From Puniceibacterium sediminis (GTDB lineage: Bacteria > Pseudomonadota > Alphaproteobacteria > Rhodobacterales > Rhodobacteraceae), in contig NZ_FZNN01000018.1 of NCBI RefSeq assembly GCF_900188035.1, positions 1 through 64,000 on the forward strand: a DNA stretch of 64,000 bases. The letters are read 5' to 3'. This document shows, piece by piece, positions 27,983-36,857 of the stretch. The stretch's first letter is position 1; each line of letters opens with the position of its first letter. The translations under genes and the position numbers were made by a program. A model generated the notes under the pieces. The model saw only the letters and a program-made list of their open reading frames with translations. It was not told the DNA's origin and did no database searches.

Positions 27983-29439
27983 TGATCAGACTTGGAACAG
28001 GCCTGCGCTTTGACACGCCGGGGGCCTCTGCACCGCAGATCACGCCGCCGCCCCCCGTGGCCGCACCGGCCCAGTTGCCGGTCGCGGCCACCGCGCGCTG
28101 GCATCCTGGCTTTTCCGACGTCACCACCGCGCAGGGGCGCATCGTTTCCGCCAGCGACCTTGCCGGGCTGGCCGGACTGACCGAGGGCGGCGCCGGGATC
28201 GGCCCGCGTGAAATGACCGACGGGCTGGGCCGCAAGTTCTGGCGCTTTACCGGGGCAGAGTTCCTGAACGTCGCCGCCGGTCTTGTTTGCGACACGCGCA
28301 ACATGTCGGCCTTCATGGTCGGTCGCGTGCCACGGCATCCAGCCTCGTGGAACCGGTATTTCAGCATCGGCAACGTGGCGCAGGGCAGTGCCGTGAACAC
28401 CCTGAACGCGCCGCTGGAAAGCCGGTCGGTCAGCCAGAGCGCCGGACATATCTCAACCTTTGGCAAGAACGCCTATACCGCCGCCTCCGGGGCGGAATGG
28501 ATGGTGCCGGGGGCGCAGATGCAGGTCATCGGCACCGCCACGGAGGCCTCCGGATCGCGGCTTTTTCTGAACGAACGCTTCGTCGATGTGGCCGCCGCCT
28601 ACAATGCGACAGGCGTCAGCGGTGCCGAAATCGGGCGCTATGCCTGGTCGCCCGGCGCGTCGGGAAAATGGGGCATCTTCGACCTTTACGAACTTGTGGT
28701 CTTTTCGCCCGGTCTGGACCAGAGCGATGCGCTGGCGGTCAGTCAGGCGCTGATGCAGGCCCACGGGATCAGCCCGGTCGAACATCAGCTGGTGCTTGAG
28801 GGTGACAGCATCATGCAGGGCACGGACGCGGTAACCGAGGCGCTGTCGGCCGCCGCGATCCTGACCGATCCCGGGGCATCGCATGTTCCCGGCAACTGGC
28901 GGGTGATCAACAAGGGCATCTCGGGCAATCAGGTCAGTGATCTGGTGATCAAGCGCGACACGTCCAACAGCTGGACCGAACAGCTGCTGCCGGGCCGCAA
29001 TGTCATGGCCTTTGAAATCGGGCGCAACGATTTCGTGTCGGGCGGCCAGAGCGCGGCGCAGCACTATGCCAATGTCGTGGCCTACCTCAACTCTGCCAGC
29101 ACGGGGATCCTGCAGCGGGGCTGGAGCGTGCGCGCCATGGCCAATATCGCCGGATCGCCCAGCAACATGCCCGAAATCACCGCGCACCGTGCCGCTCTGC
29201 GCGCAGCGCAGTTCCTGACCGACACCGCCAGCGGCCCGGGTCAGGCCTTTGCCGACCAGGTCTCCATCGTGTCGACCGATCTGATCGAACAGGGCGGTCA
29301 AAGCGTGTTCCTGACCTCGGACGATGCCGCCGACACGACCTATTATGCCGGCGACAGCACCCATCCCGGCCCGCTTGGCGCAAGGCTGCGCGTGACCGGA
29401 GGCGACACGCCACAATACGGGGTGGCAGCGGGGCTCTAG
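27982..29439 (+). CDS. SGNH-hydrolase spike-like protein (GhsB-like; possible polysaccharide esterase)
   Basis: From ATG 27982 the product has 485 residues; a GTG at 27973 is an alternative. Residues about 60-260 look like a concanavalin/LamG-type jelly roll. Residues about 270-470 are an SGNH/GDSL esterase with every catalytic block: Ser276 in LEGDSIMQG, Gly315 in ISGNQV, Asn349 in EIGRND, and Asp458 with His461 in DSTHPG. Such enzymes usually remove acetyl groups from sugars. With the preceding spike-base-like gene it resembles the ghsA-ghsB pair of GTA head spikes, which bind capsule. Here it lies among EPS genes and has no signal peptide, so how it reaches its substrate is unclear. It is convergent with the next sulfotransferase, 9 bases away. 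Confidence 0.75.
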   Translation: MIRLGTGLRFDTPGASAPQITPPPPVAAPAQLPVAATARWHPGFSDVTTAQGRIVSASDLAGLAGLTEGGAGIGPREMTDGLGRKFWRFTGAEFLNVAAGLVCDTRNMSAFMVGRVPRHPASWNRYFSIGNVAQGSAVNTLNAPLESRSVSQSAGHISTFGKNAYTAASGAEWMVPGAQMQVIGTATEASGSRLFLNERFVDVAAAYNATGVSGAEIGRYAWSPGASGKWGIFDLYELVVFSPGLDQSDALAVSQALMQAHGISPVEHQLVLEGDSIMQGTDAVTEALSAAAILTDPGASHVPGNWRVINKGISGNQVSDLVIKRDTSNSWTEQLLPGRNVMAFEIGRNDFVSGGQSAAQHYANVVAYLNSASTGILQRGWSVRAMANIAGSPSNMPEITAHRAALRAAQFLTDTASGPGQAFADQVSIVSTDLIEQGGQSVFLTSDDAADTTYYAGDSTHPGPLGARLRVTGGDTPQYGVAAGL

Positions 29440-29448
29440 CACTGCCGG

Positions 29449-30366
29449 TCAGTTGTAGCCGGACAGATCCAGCGGATGGGGCACCAGCGCGGCAAGCCGC
29501 GCGTTGCTGTCGTCAAAACACCCCGCAAACCTTTCGCGGACGTGGTCCGAAACCGGTTTGCGCCCCGACATCATGCCGCGCACCCACTTGCGCTTGAGCA
29601 GATAGCCCGCTCCCTTGTAAAGTCCCTTGGGGGTGCGGCCCAGGCTCAGGATCGGCCAGGGGTTCAGCGTGCTGGACTGCACGTGGTTGAGACGGCGCAG
29701 CAACGGCGCGCCGAATTCCGGATAGCTTGGTGCATCGACCCGGCGCGCGGCGGCGGCCAGTGTCGTGAACCCGGTATTTCCCGCAAATTCCGCGACCCGC
29801 AACGCCGCTGCGTCCATATCCGCGCTCAGGCTTTCCTGGGTCAGGACATGGACGTTCTGCGCCCCGAACAGCCGCTGATACTGCGCCACCAGCAGATCAT
29901 ATTCAAAGTGCCGCGGGCTGAAGCCGAAATATCCCGGCTCTTCGGTCCCGTCAAAGAACCGCTGCCAGGGCATGGTGCCACCGCGCAGCACGTATTGCAT
30001 ATAGACCGACGGCAGGATCCTCAGCTGCGCGCGGATCGATATGAGAATGCGCGCCCCCGGTGCGATCCGCGCCAGCCGTTCGGCATAGACATCGCTGCCG
30101 TGACCGCCAAAGAACGGATGCCCCGACAGGATCTCGGACGAGATCACCGGCACCTCGGCCGGGCCAACCGGCGCAAGACGCTCGGCAATCAGCGCGCGCA
30201 TGTCTTCGGGATCAAAAGACAGACCATGCGGCTGCACGATATGGCGAAACACATCGCCATGGTCCGCAATCTGGCGATAGCCGTGCTCGGGGGTGAACAG
30301 CAGGCGCTGCATCCAGGTCGTGGCGGTCTTGTGGTATCCGATATGGATGACGAGAGGCTGCGCCAT
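29449..30366 (-). CDS. Sulfotransferase-like protein
   Basis: The 305-residue protein opens with VIHIGYHKTATTWMQRLLF, a PAPS 5'-phosphosulfate loop (KTATTW). It continues with ISIRAQLRILPSVYMQYVLR, where the Arg and Ser expected to bind the 3'-phosphate are present. GAGGAA precedes the ATG. The gene begins 8 bases after the Wzx flippase gene on the same strand. With PAPS from CysDNC it could sulfate the EPS repeat before or after flipping. It is one of three such proteins in the window and the sequences are divergent, so they may act on different positions. Confidence 0.8.
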   Translation of the reverse strand: MAQPLVIHIGYHKTATTWMQRLLFTPEHGYRQIADHGDVFRHIVQPHGLSFDPEDMRALIAERLAPVGPAEVPVISSEILSGHPFFGGHGSDVYAERLARIAPGARILISIRAQLRILPSVYMQYVLRGGTMPWQRFFDGTEEPGYFGFSPRHFEYDLLVAQYQRLFGAQNVHVLTQESLSADMDAAALRVAEFAGNTGFTTLAAAARRVDAPSYPEFGAPLLRRLNHVQSSTLNPWPILSLGRTPKGLYKGAGYLLKRKWVRGMMSGRKPVSDHVRERFAGCFDDSNARLAALVPHPLDLSGYN

Positions 30367-30374
30367 GGTGTTCC

Positions 30375-31790
30375 TCAGCGGTTTTTCCGGCGCCGCGTGA
30401 TGTAGCGGCGCAGATCTTTCATTGTCAGGACGGTCAGGCCCAGCAGCACGATCAGTGCCAGCGGCTGAATCCAGCCCTGCCCCTGCAAGACATCCCCCGA
30501 AACCGCATCCCCAAGCGCCGCCGCCACCATGAGCGCCACCGACATCAGCACCGGCCCCAGCATCTGCCCCAGCGCGACCCCGGGATTGCGCCGCACCAGA
30601 TAAAGCGACAGCGCATATCCGGCGGTTTCACCAAGGATGCCGATCAGTACCACCACCGGCAGCGTCGCCCCCTGCACCACCGCATACCAGATGATCGGCA
30701 GCGTCGCGACCCGCATCAGATTGGCCTGCATCGCATTGCTCGTGTGTCCGCAGGACAGCGCCACAACCCCGCCCCCGGCCTTGGCGACGCGCAGCCCCTG
30801 CAGGATCGCCAGCGCCACCAGAAGCGGCGGCAGTGCCGCGTATTTGACCCCCAGCAGCAGATGCACCACCGGCGCGCCGAACAGCGCAAAGACCACAACC
30901 AGGATCACCGCATTCAGCAGGCTGATCTGCATCGTCACCATCGACAGATACTGAAACCGCGCCTGTCCTTCGGGGGTATCCCGATCGACCGCCGACAGCT
31001 GCGGCAGGAAAAAGTTCTGCGCCGATTTCGCCATCACCAGCGTCGGCGTCAGCGTCAGGGTGAAGCCCATGGCAAAGATCGCCAGAACCTCCATCCCCAG
31101 CTCGCGCCCGACGATCAGCTTGTCACCCTGAAAGACGGCGAACAGCAGCATGCCGTTGATCAGCAGCGGCCAGCCAAAGCGCAGGGAATTCCCCATCACC
31201 GCCCGGTCCAGCACCAGCCGGTAGGGCCGCCGCGCCACCAGATGCGAGGTCACGGCAATCATCGCCGCCCGCAGCAGGATGGAATACAGCATCACGGTGT
31301 AATCGCCGTAGAACATCGCCAGCGGCCAGACCACCAGCAGCGCCAGAAAGGCGGGCACGGCGCCGCTCAGGATCGCGGGCCAGAACACCATCGTCCGGTT
31401 CAGCCGGTGGATGTCGAAATGGGTAAAGGCGTTGAACACCGGCACCAGCGCCATCAGCCGATAGGCCCAGGTCGTTTCGGGCACGTTCAGAAAGGCGGCA
31501 ATCGGCCCGGCCAGCGCAAACAGAACGATCCCGCCGATGACGCCGCGCAGCACCTGAAACCCCTGCAGGGCGGCCTGAAACCGCGGGTCTTCGCCGTTGC
31601 GGGCCTGCACGATCTGCTGCTGCAAGCCCAGCTGCGATCCCATCTCGACCACCGCCATGGCGATGGCAAAGGTCGCCGCGACACCGTAATCGGCCACCGG
31701 GATCAGCCGCGCCACAAGCAGATTGCGCGCCAGCAGCATAAGCGATGTCACGGCATTGCCGGACAGGATCAGCAGGGCAGAGCGCAGCAT
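30375..31790 (-). CDS. Wzx-type polysaccharide flippase (MOP family)
   Basis: From the ATG at 31790 (with GAAAGG upstream) the product has 471 residues and about 12 to 14 membrane helices. Family signs are the N-terminal ALLILSGNAVTSLMLLARNL, which places basic residues just after the first helix, and IPVADYGVAATFAIAMAVVE. An additional 34 upstream codons are open but lack a ribosome site. It would flip lipid-linked repeat units across the inner membrane for the Wzy-like polymerase at 23.4 kb. It forms a two-gene unit with the downstream sulfotransferase and is divergent from the FrhB-like gene. Confidence 0.85.
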   Translation of the reverse strand: MLRSALLILSGNAVTSLMLLARNLLVARLIPVADYGVAATFAIAMAVVEMGSQLGLQQQIVQARNGEDPRFQAALQGFQVLRGVIGGIVLFALAGPIAAFLNVPETTWAYRLMALVPVFNAFTHFDIHRLNRTMVFWPAILSGAVPAFLALLVVWPLAMFYGDYTVMLYSILLRAAMIAVTSHLVARRPYRLVLDRAVMGNSLRFGWPLLINGMLLFAVFQGDKLIVGRELGMEVLAIFAMGFTLTLTPTLVMAKSAQNFFLPQLSAVDRDTPEGQARFQYLSMVTMQISLLNAVILVVVFALFGAPVVHLLLGVKYAALPPLLVALAILQGLRVAKAGGGVVALSCGHTSNAMQANLMRVATLPIIWYAVVQGATLPVVVLIGILGETAGYALSLYLVRRNPGVALGQMLGPVLMSVALMVAAALGDAVSGDVLQGQGWIQPLALIVLLGLTVLTMKDLRRYITRRRKNR

Positions 31791-31983
31791 GTGATATGCG
31801 GGCCTTTCACGGATGGCCGAACAAAGGGGCGCACCCCCCGGAAGTCTGACAGAATTCAGTCTGCTTGTTTCGGTTTGGTCCGCCGGGGTCAAGTTCTATG
31901 CATAAGGACTGGTGCGCATTGGGTGTTTTCTGCTTAACAAAGCCCGTAACCACAGTTTCCATACCCAAGGATGCGCTTTTCCC

Positions 31984-33231
31984 ATGACCGACACGCCTCA
32001 GCCCGACCAAAGCCCTGCCCTTGCCCGGGTGGCGCGGGGCGATCTTTGTGCCGGCTGCGGGGGCTGCGCGGCGCTCGCGCCCGGCAAGGTGACGATGGCG
32101 GTGCAGGCCCCGGGATATCTGCGCCCGGTGGTCACAGCCGCGCTCAGCGCCGAGGAAGACACCGCCATTGCCGCGGTCTGCCCCGGCCTCGGACAGAAGG
32201 TTTCCGCCGATGGCCGCCCCGATCCGGTGCTCTGGGGGCCCTACCGGACGGTGAATACCGGCTGGGCCAACGACCCCGAGATCCGCTTTTCCGGGGCCTC
32301 GGGCGGGGCGCTGTCGATGATGCTGGTACATCTGCTGGACAGCGGCACGGTTGATGCGGTGGTGCAGACCGCCGCCTCGCCCGATCTCGCCATCGGCAAT
32401 GCCACCGTGATCACCGCCGATGCCGACGGCATCACCCGGGCCGCCGGATCGCGCTATGCCCCCTCGGCCCCGCTGTCGGACCTGCCCGCAAGGCTGGCCG
32501 AACATGCCGCCACGGGTCGGCGCTTTGCCTTTGTCGGCAAACCCTGCGATGCCGTCGCGCTGCGGGCCATGTGTGCCCGTGATCCGCAGGTGGCCGCCGC
32601 CTTTCCGGTGATCCTGTCGTTTTTCTGCGCCGGCGTGCCGTCCCATGCCGGGGGTGCCGCGGTTCTGGCAGCGCTTGGCACCGACCTGCCCGCCACCGCC
32701 AGCTTTCGGTTCCGTGGCAATGGCTGGCCGGGCAAGGCCACTGCCCGCGCCCATGACGGCACCGAACGCGCCATGAGCTACCACGACAGCTGGGGCAAGA
32801 TCCTGTCGAAACATGTCCAGCACCGCTGCAAGATCTGCGCCGATGGCACCGGCGTCGCCGCCGATATCGTCTGCGCCGACGCCTGGGAAAGCGACACCGC
32901 CGGCTATCCGGTCTTTGAAGAGGCCGATGGCGTCAGCCTGATCATGGCGCGCACAGACCTCGGGGCGCGGCTGGTGGCGGGCGCGCGCGACGCCGGGCGG
33001 ATCACAACCGAACCCTTCGACATTGCCACGCTGGATGCGATCCAGCCCGGGCAGCGCGAACGCCGCCGCGCGCTGTTTGCCCGGCTTCTGGCGCTCAGGC
33101 TGACGGGCATGCCGGTCCCGCGATATCAAGGCTTGCAAATAGGTGCTGCGGCGCGGCAAAATCCTATGGCGCGGAACCTGAAGAATTTTCTGGGCACCCT
33201 GCGCCGACGCCTGCGCCCGGCCAAACGATGA
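31984..33231 (+). CDS. Coenzyme F420 hydrogenase beta-subunit-like iron-sulfur protein (FrhB-like)
   Basis: The ATG at 31984 gives 415 residues; a GTG at 31912 adds 24 residues without support. The N-terminus carries a ferredoxin-like motif, GDLCAGCGGCAALAPG (CxxCxxC), and the region near residue 280 has HRCKICADGTGV, as in FrhB N- and C-terminal domains (PF04422/PF04432). This family often sits next to polysaccharide pyruvyltransferases in EPS clusters, as here (73 bases upstream of one). Its reaction in such clusters is not known to me. The organism is not expected to make F420 in quantity, so a flavin or another partner is more likely. Confidence 0.75.
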   Translation: MTDTPQPDQSPALARVARGDLCAGCGGCAALAPGKVTMAVQAPGYLRPVVTAALSAEEDTAIAAVCPGLGQKVSADGRPDPVLWGPYRTVNTGWANDPEIRFSGASGGALSMMLVHLLDSGTVDAVVQTAASPDLAIGNATVITADADGITRAAGSRYAPSAPLSDLPARLAEHAATGRRFAFVGKPCDAVALRAMCARDPQVAAAFPVILSFFCAGVPSHAGGAAVLAALGTDLPATASFRFRGNGWPGKATARAHDGTERAMSYHDSWGKILSKHVQHRCKICADGTGVAADIVCADAWESDTAGYPVFEEADGVSLIMARTDLGARLVAGARDAGRITTEPFDIATLDAIQPGQRERRRALFARLLALRLTGMPVPRYQGLQIGAAARQNPMARNLKNFLGTLRRRLRPAKR

Positions 33232-33304
33232 CCGGGCAGACGGCGCATGCAGATTGTGACAGGCCCCTATCGGGGCTGATGATTTTGAGTAGAACAGGAT
33301 TTAC

Positions 33305-34483
33305 ATGACCCAAACACCGCTGCGCATCTGCCTGATCATGCATTCGACCCGCTCTGACAACCTCGGGGTTGGCGCCCTGACCGTGTCCGAGGTCGAGATC
33401 CTGCGCGATATTTCCCGCGATATCGGCCGCGCCATCGACATCACCGTGCTCGACTGGAAGGATGCCCGCGCCCCCTATGTCACCGGGCCGGATATCACCG
33501 TGATCGACGTGGACGGCAAATTCATCCGCAGCCCCTCGGGCTTCTTTGCCATCGCGCGGGCCTCGGATCTGGTCATCGACATCGGCGCGGGCGACAGCTT
33601 TGCCGATATCTACGGCACGGGGCGGCTCAAGCGGATGTTCGCACTGAAATACCTCACCCATCTGTCGGGCACGCCGCTGGTCATGGCGCCACAGACCGTG
33701 GGCCCCTTTACCCGGGGCTGGTCCAAGGCGCTGGCCCGTCTGTCGATGCGGTTCTGCGCCGTGGTCGCCAGCCGCGACCGCCTGTCCACCGACGCCGCCC
33801 GCGCGCTTGGCTGCAAGGATGTGATCGAAGCCTCGGATGTGGCGCTGCGCCTGCCCTATGATCCCCCTGCCCCGCGTGCCCCCGGCGGGCCGGTCCGGGT
33901 CGGGATCAACGTCTCGGGCCTGCTGATGGGCGGCGGCTATACCGGCAAGAACGAATTCGGCCTGACCATGGATTACCCCGGCCTGATCCGCGACCTGATC
34001 CGGCATTTCCAGTCCCACCCCGACGGCTGCGAGGTGCATCTGGTGGCGCATGTGATCGTGCGCTCGGGTCCGATGACCGGCGAAGACGACTACCGCGCCT
34101 GCGAGGCGCTGGCGGCCGAATTCCCCGGCACCGTGCTGGCCCCGGCTTTTGAATCCCCGTCCGAGGCCAAGAGCTATATCGCGGGCCTCGATTTCTTCAT
34201 GGGGGCGCGGATGCATGCCTGCATCGCGGCGTTTTCCTCGGGCGTGCCGGTGGTGCCGATGGCCTATTCGCGCAAATTCGAAGGCCTGTTCGGCACCATG
34301 GGCTACACCCGCACGGTGGACTGCACTTCGCAATCCGCCGAGGCCATCCTTGAGGCGATCGTCCAGGGCTATACCGACCGCACGACCCTCAAGGCCGAGG
34401 CCGACGCGGCGCTGAAGAAAGGCCGCGAGAAACTGACCACCTATGAAACCCGGCTTCGGGACTTCCTGAAGGGTTTCGCCTGA
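33305..34483 (+). CDS. Polysaccharide pyruvyltransferase
   Basis: This 392-residue protein starts LRICLIMHSTRSDNLGVGAL and has VIDIGAGDSFADIYG, LVMAPQTVGPFTRGWSKALA and FFMGARMHACIAAFSSGVPV, the signatures of the PS_pyruv_trans family (ExoV/CsaB type). It adds a ketal-linked pyruvate from phosphoenolpyruvate to a sugar, giving the polymer negative charge. It probably shares a transcript with the FrhB-like gene (73-base gap) and is convergent with the GT2 gene (11 bases). Acceptor sugar unknown. Confidence 0.9.
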   Translation: MTQTPLRICLIMHSTRSDNLGVGALTVSEVEILRDISRDIGRAIDITVLDWKDARAPYVTGPDITVIDVDGKFIRSPSGFFAIARASDLVIDIGAGDSFADIYGTGRLKRMFALKYLTHLSGTPLVMAPQTVGPFTRGWSKALARLSMRFCAVVASRDRLSTDAARALGCKDVIEASDVALRLPYDPPAPRAPGGPVRVGINVSGLLMGGGYTGKNEFGLTMDYPGLIRDLIRHFQSHPDGCEVHLVAHVIVRSGPMTGEDDYRACEALAAEFPGTVLAPAFESPSEAKSYIAGLDFFMGARMHACIAAFSSGVPVVPMAYSRKFEGLFGTMGYTRTVDCTSQSAEAILEAIVQGYTDRTTLKAEADAALKKGREKLTTYETRLRDFLKGFA

Positions 34484-34494
34484 AAGGGCGGGCC

Positions 34495-35451
34495 TCAGCC
34501 CGGACCGGGGCGGTTCCAGCTGCCCGACAGCCGATCGGGATCCGCCCCCGCCAGCAGCAGGACCATGCAGCGGAACCGGTAGAGCCGGATCCGGAACAGC
34601 ATGGCCAGAGCCAGCCCCTTGCTGCGCAGCCCCGCAATGCGATCGGATGTCGCGATCCGGGGCAATTCGAACAGCGGTGAGACAATCATCGCCAGGGTTT
34701 TCAGCGTCCAGACAAAGCCTTTGCGGACATTCCCGCGGACGCCTGAAAAATCATGGGCCATCTGGCGGTCCCATTTCTGGCGCAACTCGGCAAAACTCTT
34801 GCGGGCCGGGTGAAACACTTTCAGCCCGGGCACATAGCGGATGACATATCCAGCCCGGGTCGCCCTCTGGCCCCAGTCGCGGTCCTCGGCCACCGAAAGC
34901 CCGGCGAAGGGTCCCACCGCATCAAGCACGGCGCGCCGCACCACCAGATTGCCGGTCCCGGTAAAGCCTTCGCGCGCGATATAGCGATCCATCCGGTAGG
35001 CGAATATGCTCTCGTAAGCTTCGAGCATGGTCAGCCTGTCGGGATCGTCATAGGCAATCCGCACATCGCCGCCCAGAATTTGCGCATCCGGATCGGCCAT
35101 TTCCCGTTCAGCCACGGCAAGCCACTCCGGATCGGCAAGGCAATCGGCGTCGATGAAGGCAAGAATGTCGCCAGTGGCCCGCGCCGTGCCCAGATTGCGC
35201 GCAGGCCCGGGGCCGGGTTCGGGCTGATGCAAAAGCTGCACACCGTCAAAGGCGTCACAGATATCCCGGGGCAGCGCCACCGATCCGTTGTCCACCACGA
35301 TGATCTCTTCCGGCACGCGGCTTCCCGCCTGCAGCGACAGCAGGCAGCGCTTCAGAAATTCGGGCTGGTTCAGGTGCGGGATCACCACGGAAATGCGCGC
35401 GGCATCCGGGGTGTGCGCGTCGTCGCGGCCTGGATTTTCAGAATGTGTCAT
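34495..35451 (-). CDS. Glycosyltransferase family 2
   Basis: The ATG at 35451 gives 318 residues; the open frame is longer but begins in the promoter region. GT2 features are ISVVIPHLNQPEFLKRCLLS, EEIIVVDNGS and the DxD-type motif in FIDADCLADPEW, followed by GGDVRI and the acceptor-side EDRDWGQRATRAGY. It is probably inverting and uses a nucleotide sugar. A hydrophobic segment near the C-terminus (SKGLALAMLFRIRLYRFRCM) could attach it to the membrane. It stands alone on the minus strand between the pyruvyltransferase and the acyltransferase. Confidence 0.85.
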   Translation of the reverse strand: MTHSENPGRDDAHTPDAARISVVIPHLNQPEFLKRCLLSLQAGSRVPEEIIVVDNGSVALPRDICDAFDGVQLLHQPEPGPGPARNLGTARATGDILAFIDADCLADPEWLAVAEREMADPDAQILGGDVRIAYDDPDRLTMLEAYESIFAYRMDRYIAREGFTGTGNLVVRRAVLDAVGPFAGLSVAEDRDWGQRATRAGYVIRYVPGLKVFHPARKSFAELRQKWDRQMAHDFSGVRGNVRKGFVWTLKTLAMIVSPLFELPRIATSDRIAGLRSKGLALAMLFRIRLYRFRCMVLLLAGADPDRLSGSWNRPGPG

Positions 35452-35534
35452 TGGGTCGGGCGGGTATCCGGGCAATATTTCAACACGATTACTAAAGGAT
35501 CGGCCAGTATCCACAACGTTTAAAACGCCCCCTG

Positions 35535-35564
35535 CGGCCATTGCCGGCCATTGCCCGTCATTGC
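35535..35564 (+). repeat. Three 10-bp tandem repeats in divergent promoter
   Basis: CGGCCATTGC occurs at 35535-35544 and 35545-35554, followed by the variant CCGTCATTGC at 35555-35564. They lie between the divergent GT2 and acyltransferase genes and could be regulator sites, one per helical turn. Confidence 0.35.
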
Positions 35565-35688
35565 AGCGGGATTATGCGGCGGGCGGACATGGCGACGGGA
35601 ATTGCCGGGCCGTTCCGCAGCCTTGCCCCCACCCCTTCGTGGCCCGATCTGCGATCTTTTGCCGGTTAGGACCTCATTAATCGAAAAC

Positions 35689-36738
35689 ATGCACCCTGCG
35701 CGGGCTGTCAGAAGGGCAGCGCAAACGCTGCAGAGGGCCGGTGCCATAGGACGCAATACATCGCTTGAGTACGCCCGGCTTCTGGCCGCTTGCGGCATCG
35801 TCGTCTTCCATACCGGCGCGCCGGGGGCCGCTGTGGGCTATGCCGCGCTGCCGTTCTTCCTGATCGTGCTTGTGGTGCTGGCCGCCCCGACCGCGGCCCG
35901 TCAGGGGTTTGGTGACTATGCCCGCGGCCGGGCAAACCGCCTGCTGAAACCCTGGCTCGCCTGGTCGGCGCTTTATGGCGGGCTGAAACTGGCCGAACTG
36001 GCCGTGACCGGGGCACCGCTGCAATCTGAATTCGCGCCGCGCATGATCCTGACCGGCCCGGCGCTGCATCTGTGGTTCCTGCCCTTCGCCTTTGTCGCCT
36101 GCCTGCTTGTGCATCCCCTGATCCGCCTGTCGGCACAGGCCACGGCGCAAGGGATGGCACAGGACCGGCACAGCGCCCGCGCCGATCTGCTGTCCGCCGC
36201 TCTGGCGGCGCTGGCCCTCGGCTTTCTGGCCCTGCGGCAGGGACAGGTGTTTCCCGCGCCCCTGGCCCAGTGGCTCTATGCCATGCCACCGGTCTGTCTG
36301 GGGCTCGCCTTCATGCTGACCGGCAACCGGCCGGGGCGAATGGCGGCGCTGCTGACCGGCTTTTTTGCCCTGGCCCTTGGTGCGGGCTGGACATCGGGAT
36401 GCCTGCAGATCGCCCTTGCCGCAGGGGTTTTTGCCCTGTGTATCGCCCTGCCGAACCGCCCAGGCGCGCAGCCCGGCAGACCCGGCGCGCTGCACAGCCG
36501 GTTGGGCGGGGCGGCGATGGGCATCTATCTTGCCCATCCGATGGTGCTGTCGATCCTGCACAGAACCACCGACATCGCCCCCGACAGCCTGACAATGGCC
36601 GCTCTGGGATGCCTTGGCGCCTTTGCGATCTCGGCGCTCATCCATCATATCCTGACGGTGCTGCACAGCGCGCTGGCCACCCGCAACCTGCGCCAAACCC
36701 CGCTCCGGGTTTCGGCACACCACAACACAACTGCGTAA
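35689..36738 (+). CDS. Membrane acyltransferase (acyltransferase 3 family)
   Basis: The ATG at 35689 ([12 protein letters not shown]) gives 349 residues with about ten membrane helices. The start of the domain, [20 protein letters not shown], carries the family's conserved Arg and His (RxxAxxxVVxxH form). [14 protein letters not shown] is the matching C-terminal block. Such proteins move acyl, usually acetyl, groups across the membrane onto glycans. It lies upstream of xrtD on the same strand with 119 bases between them. Together with the hexapeptide transferase at 12.6 kb and the SGNH enzyme at 28 kb it suggests an acetylated polymer whose acetylation may be edited. Confidence 0.75.
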   Translation: MHPARAVRRAAQTLQRAGAIGRNTSLEYARLLAACGIVVFHTGAPGAAVGYAALPFFLIVLVVLAAPTAARQGFGDYARGRANRLLKPWLAWSALYGGLKLAELAVTGAPLQSEFAPRMILTGPALHLWFLPFAFVACLLVHPLIRLSAQATAQGMAQDRHSARADLLSAALAALALGFLALRQGQVFPAPLAQWLYAMPPVCLGLAFMLTGNRPGRMAALLTGFFALALGAGWTSGCLQIALAAGVFALCIALPNRPGAQPGRPGALHSRLGGAAMGIYLAHPMVLSILHRTTDIAPDSLTMAALGCLGAFAISALIHHILTVLHSALATRNLRQTPLRVSAHHNTTA

Positions 36739-36743
36739 CCTGC

Positions 36744-36772
36744 GTCTTTTTAAGCCAACAGGAATCGATTCC
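36744..36772 (+). promoter_or_regulatory. xrtD upstream region: shared 11-mer and 12-bp palindrome
   Basis: GTCTTTTTAAG (36744-36754) is repeated exactly at 39367-39377 before the VPLPA-CTERM gene. GGAATCGATTCC (36761-36772) is a perfect palindrome. Both lie 86-114 bases before the xrtD start and may be control sites. Confidence 0.35.
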
Positions 36773-36857
36773 AGCCGATAATCTTGTTATAGGACCATCC
36801 GGAGCGGTCCCCCTGTTCCGCTGTCGCGTATTTTGTACCAGGAAGCGGATTTCTCCG

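Noticed and set aside
36072-36857. Long N-terminal extension of the exosortase frame
   Set aside because: It overlaps the acyltransferase gene in another frame; the family start at 36858 fits the exosortase domain.
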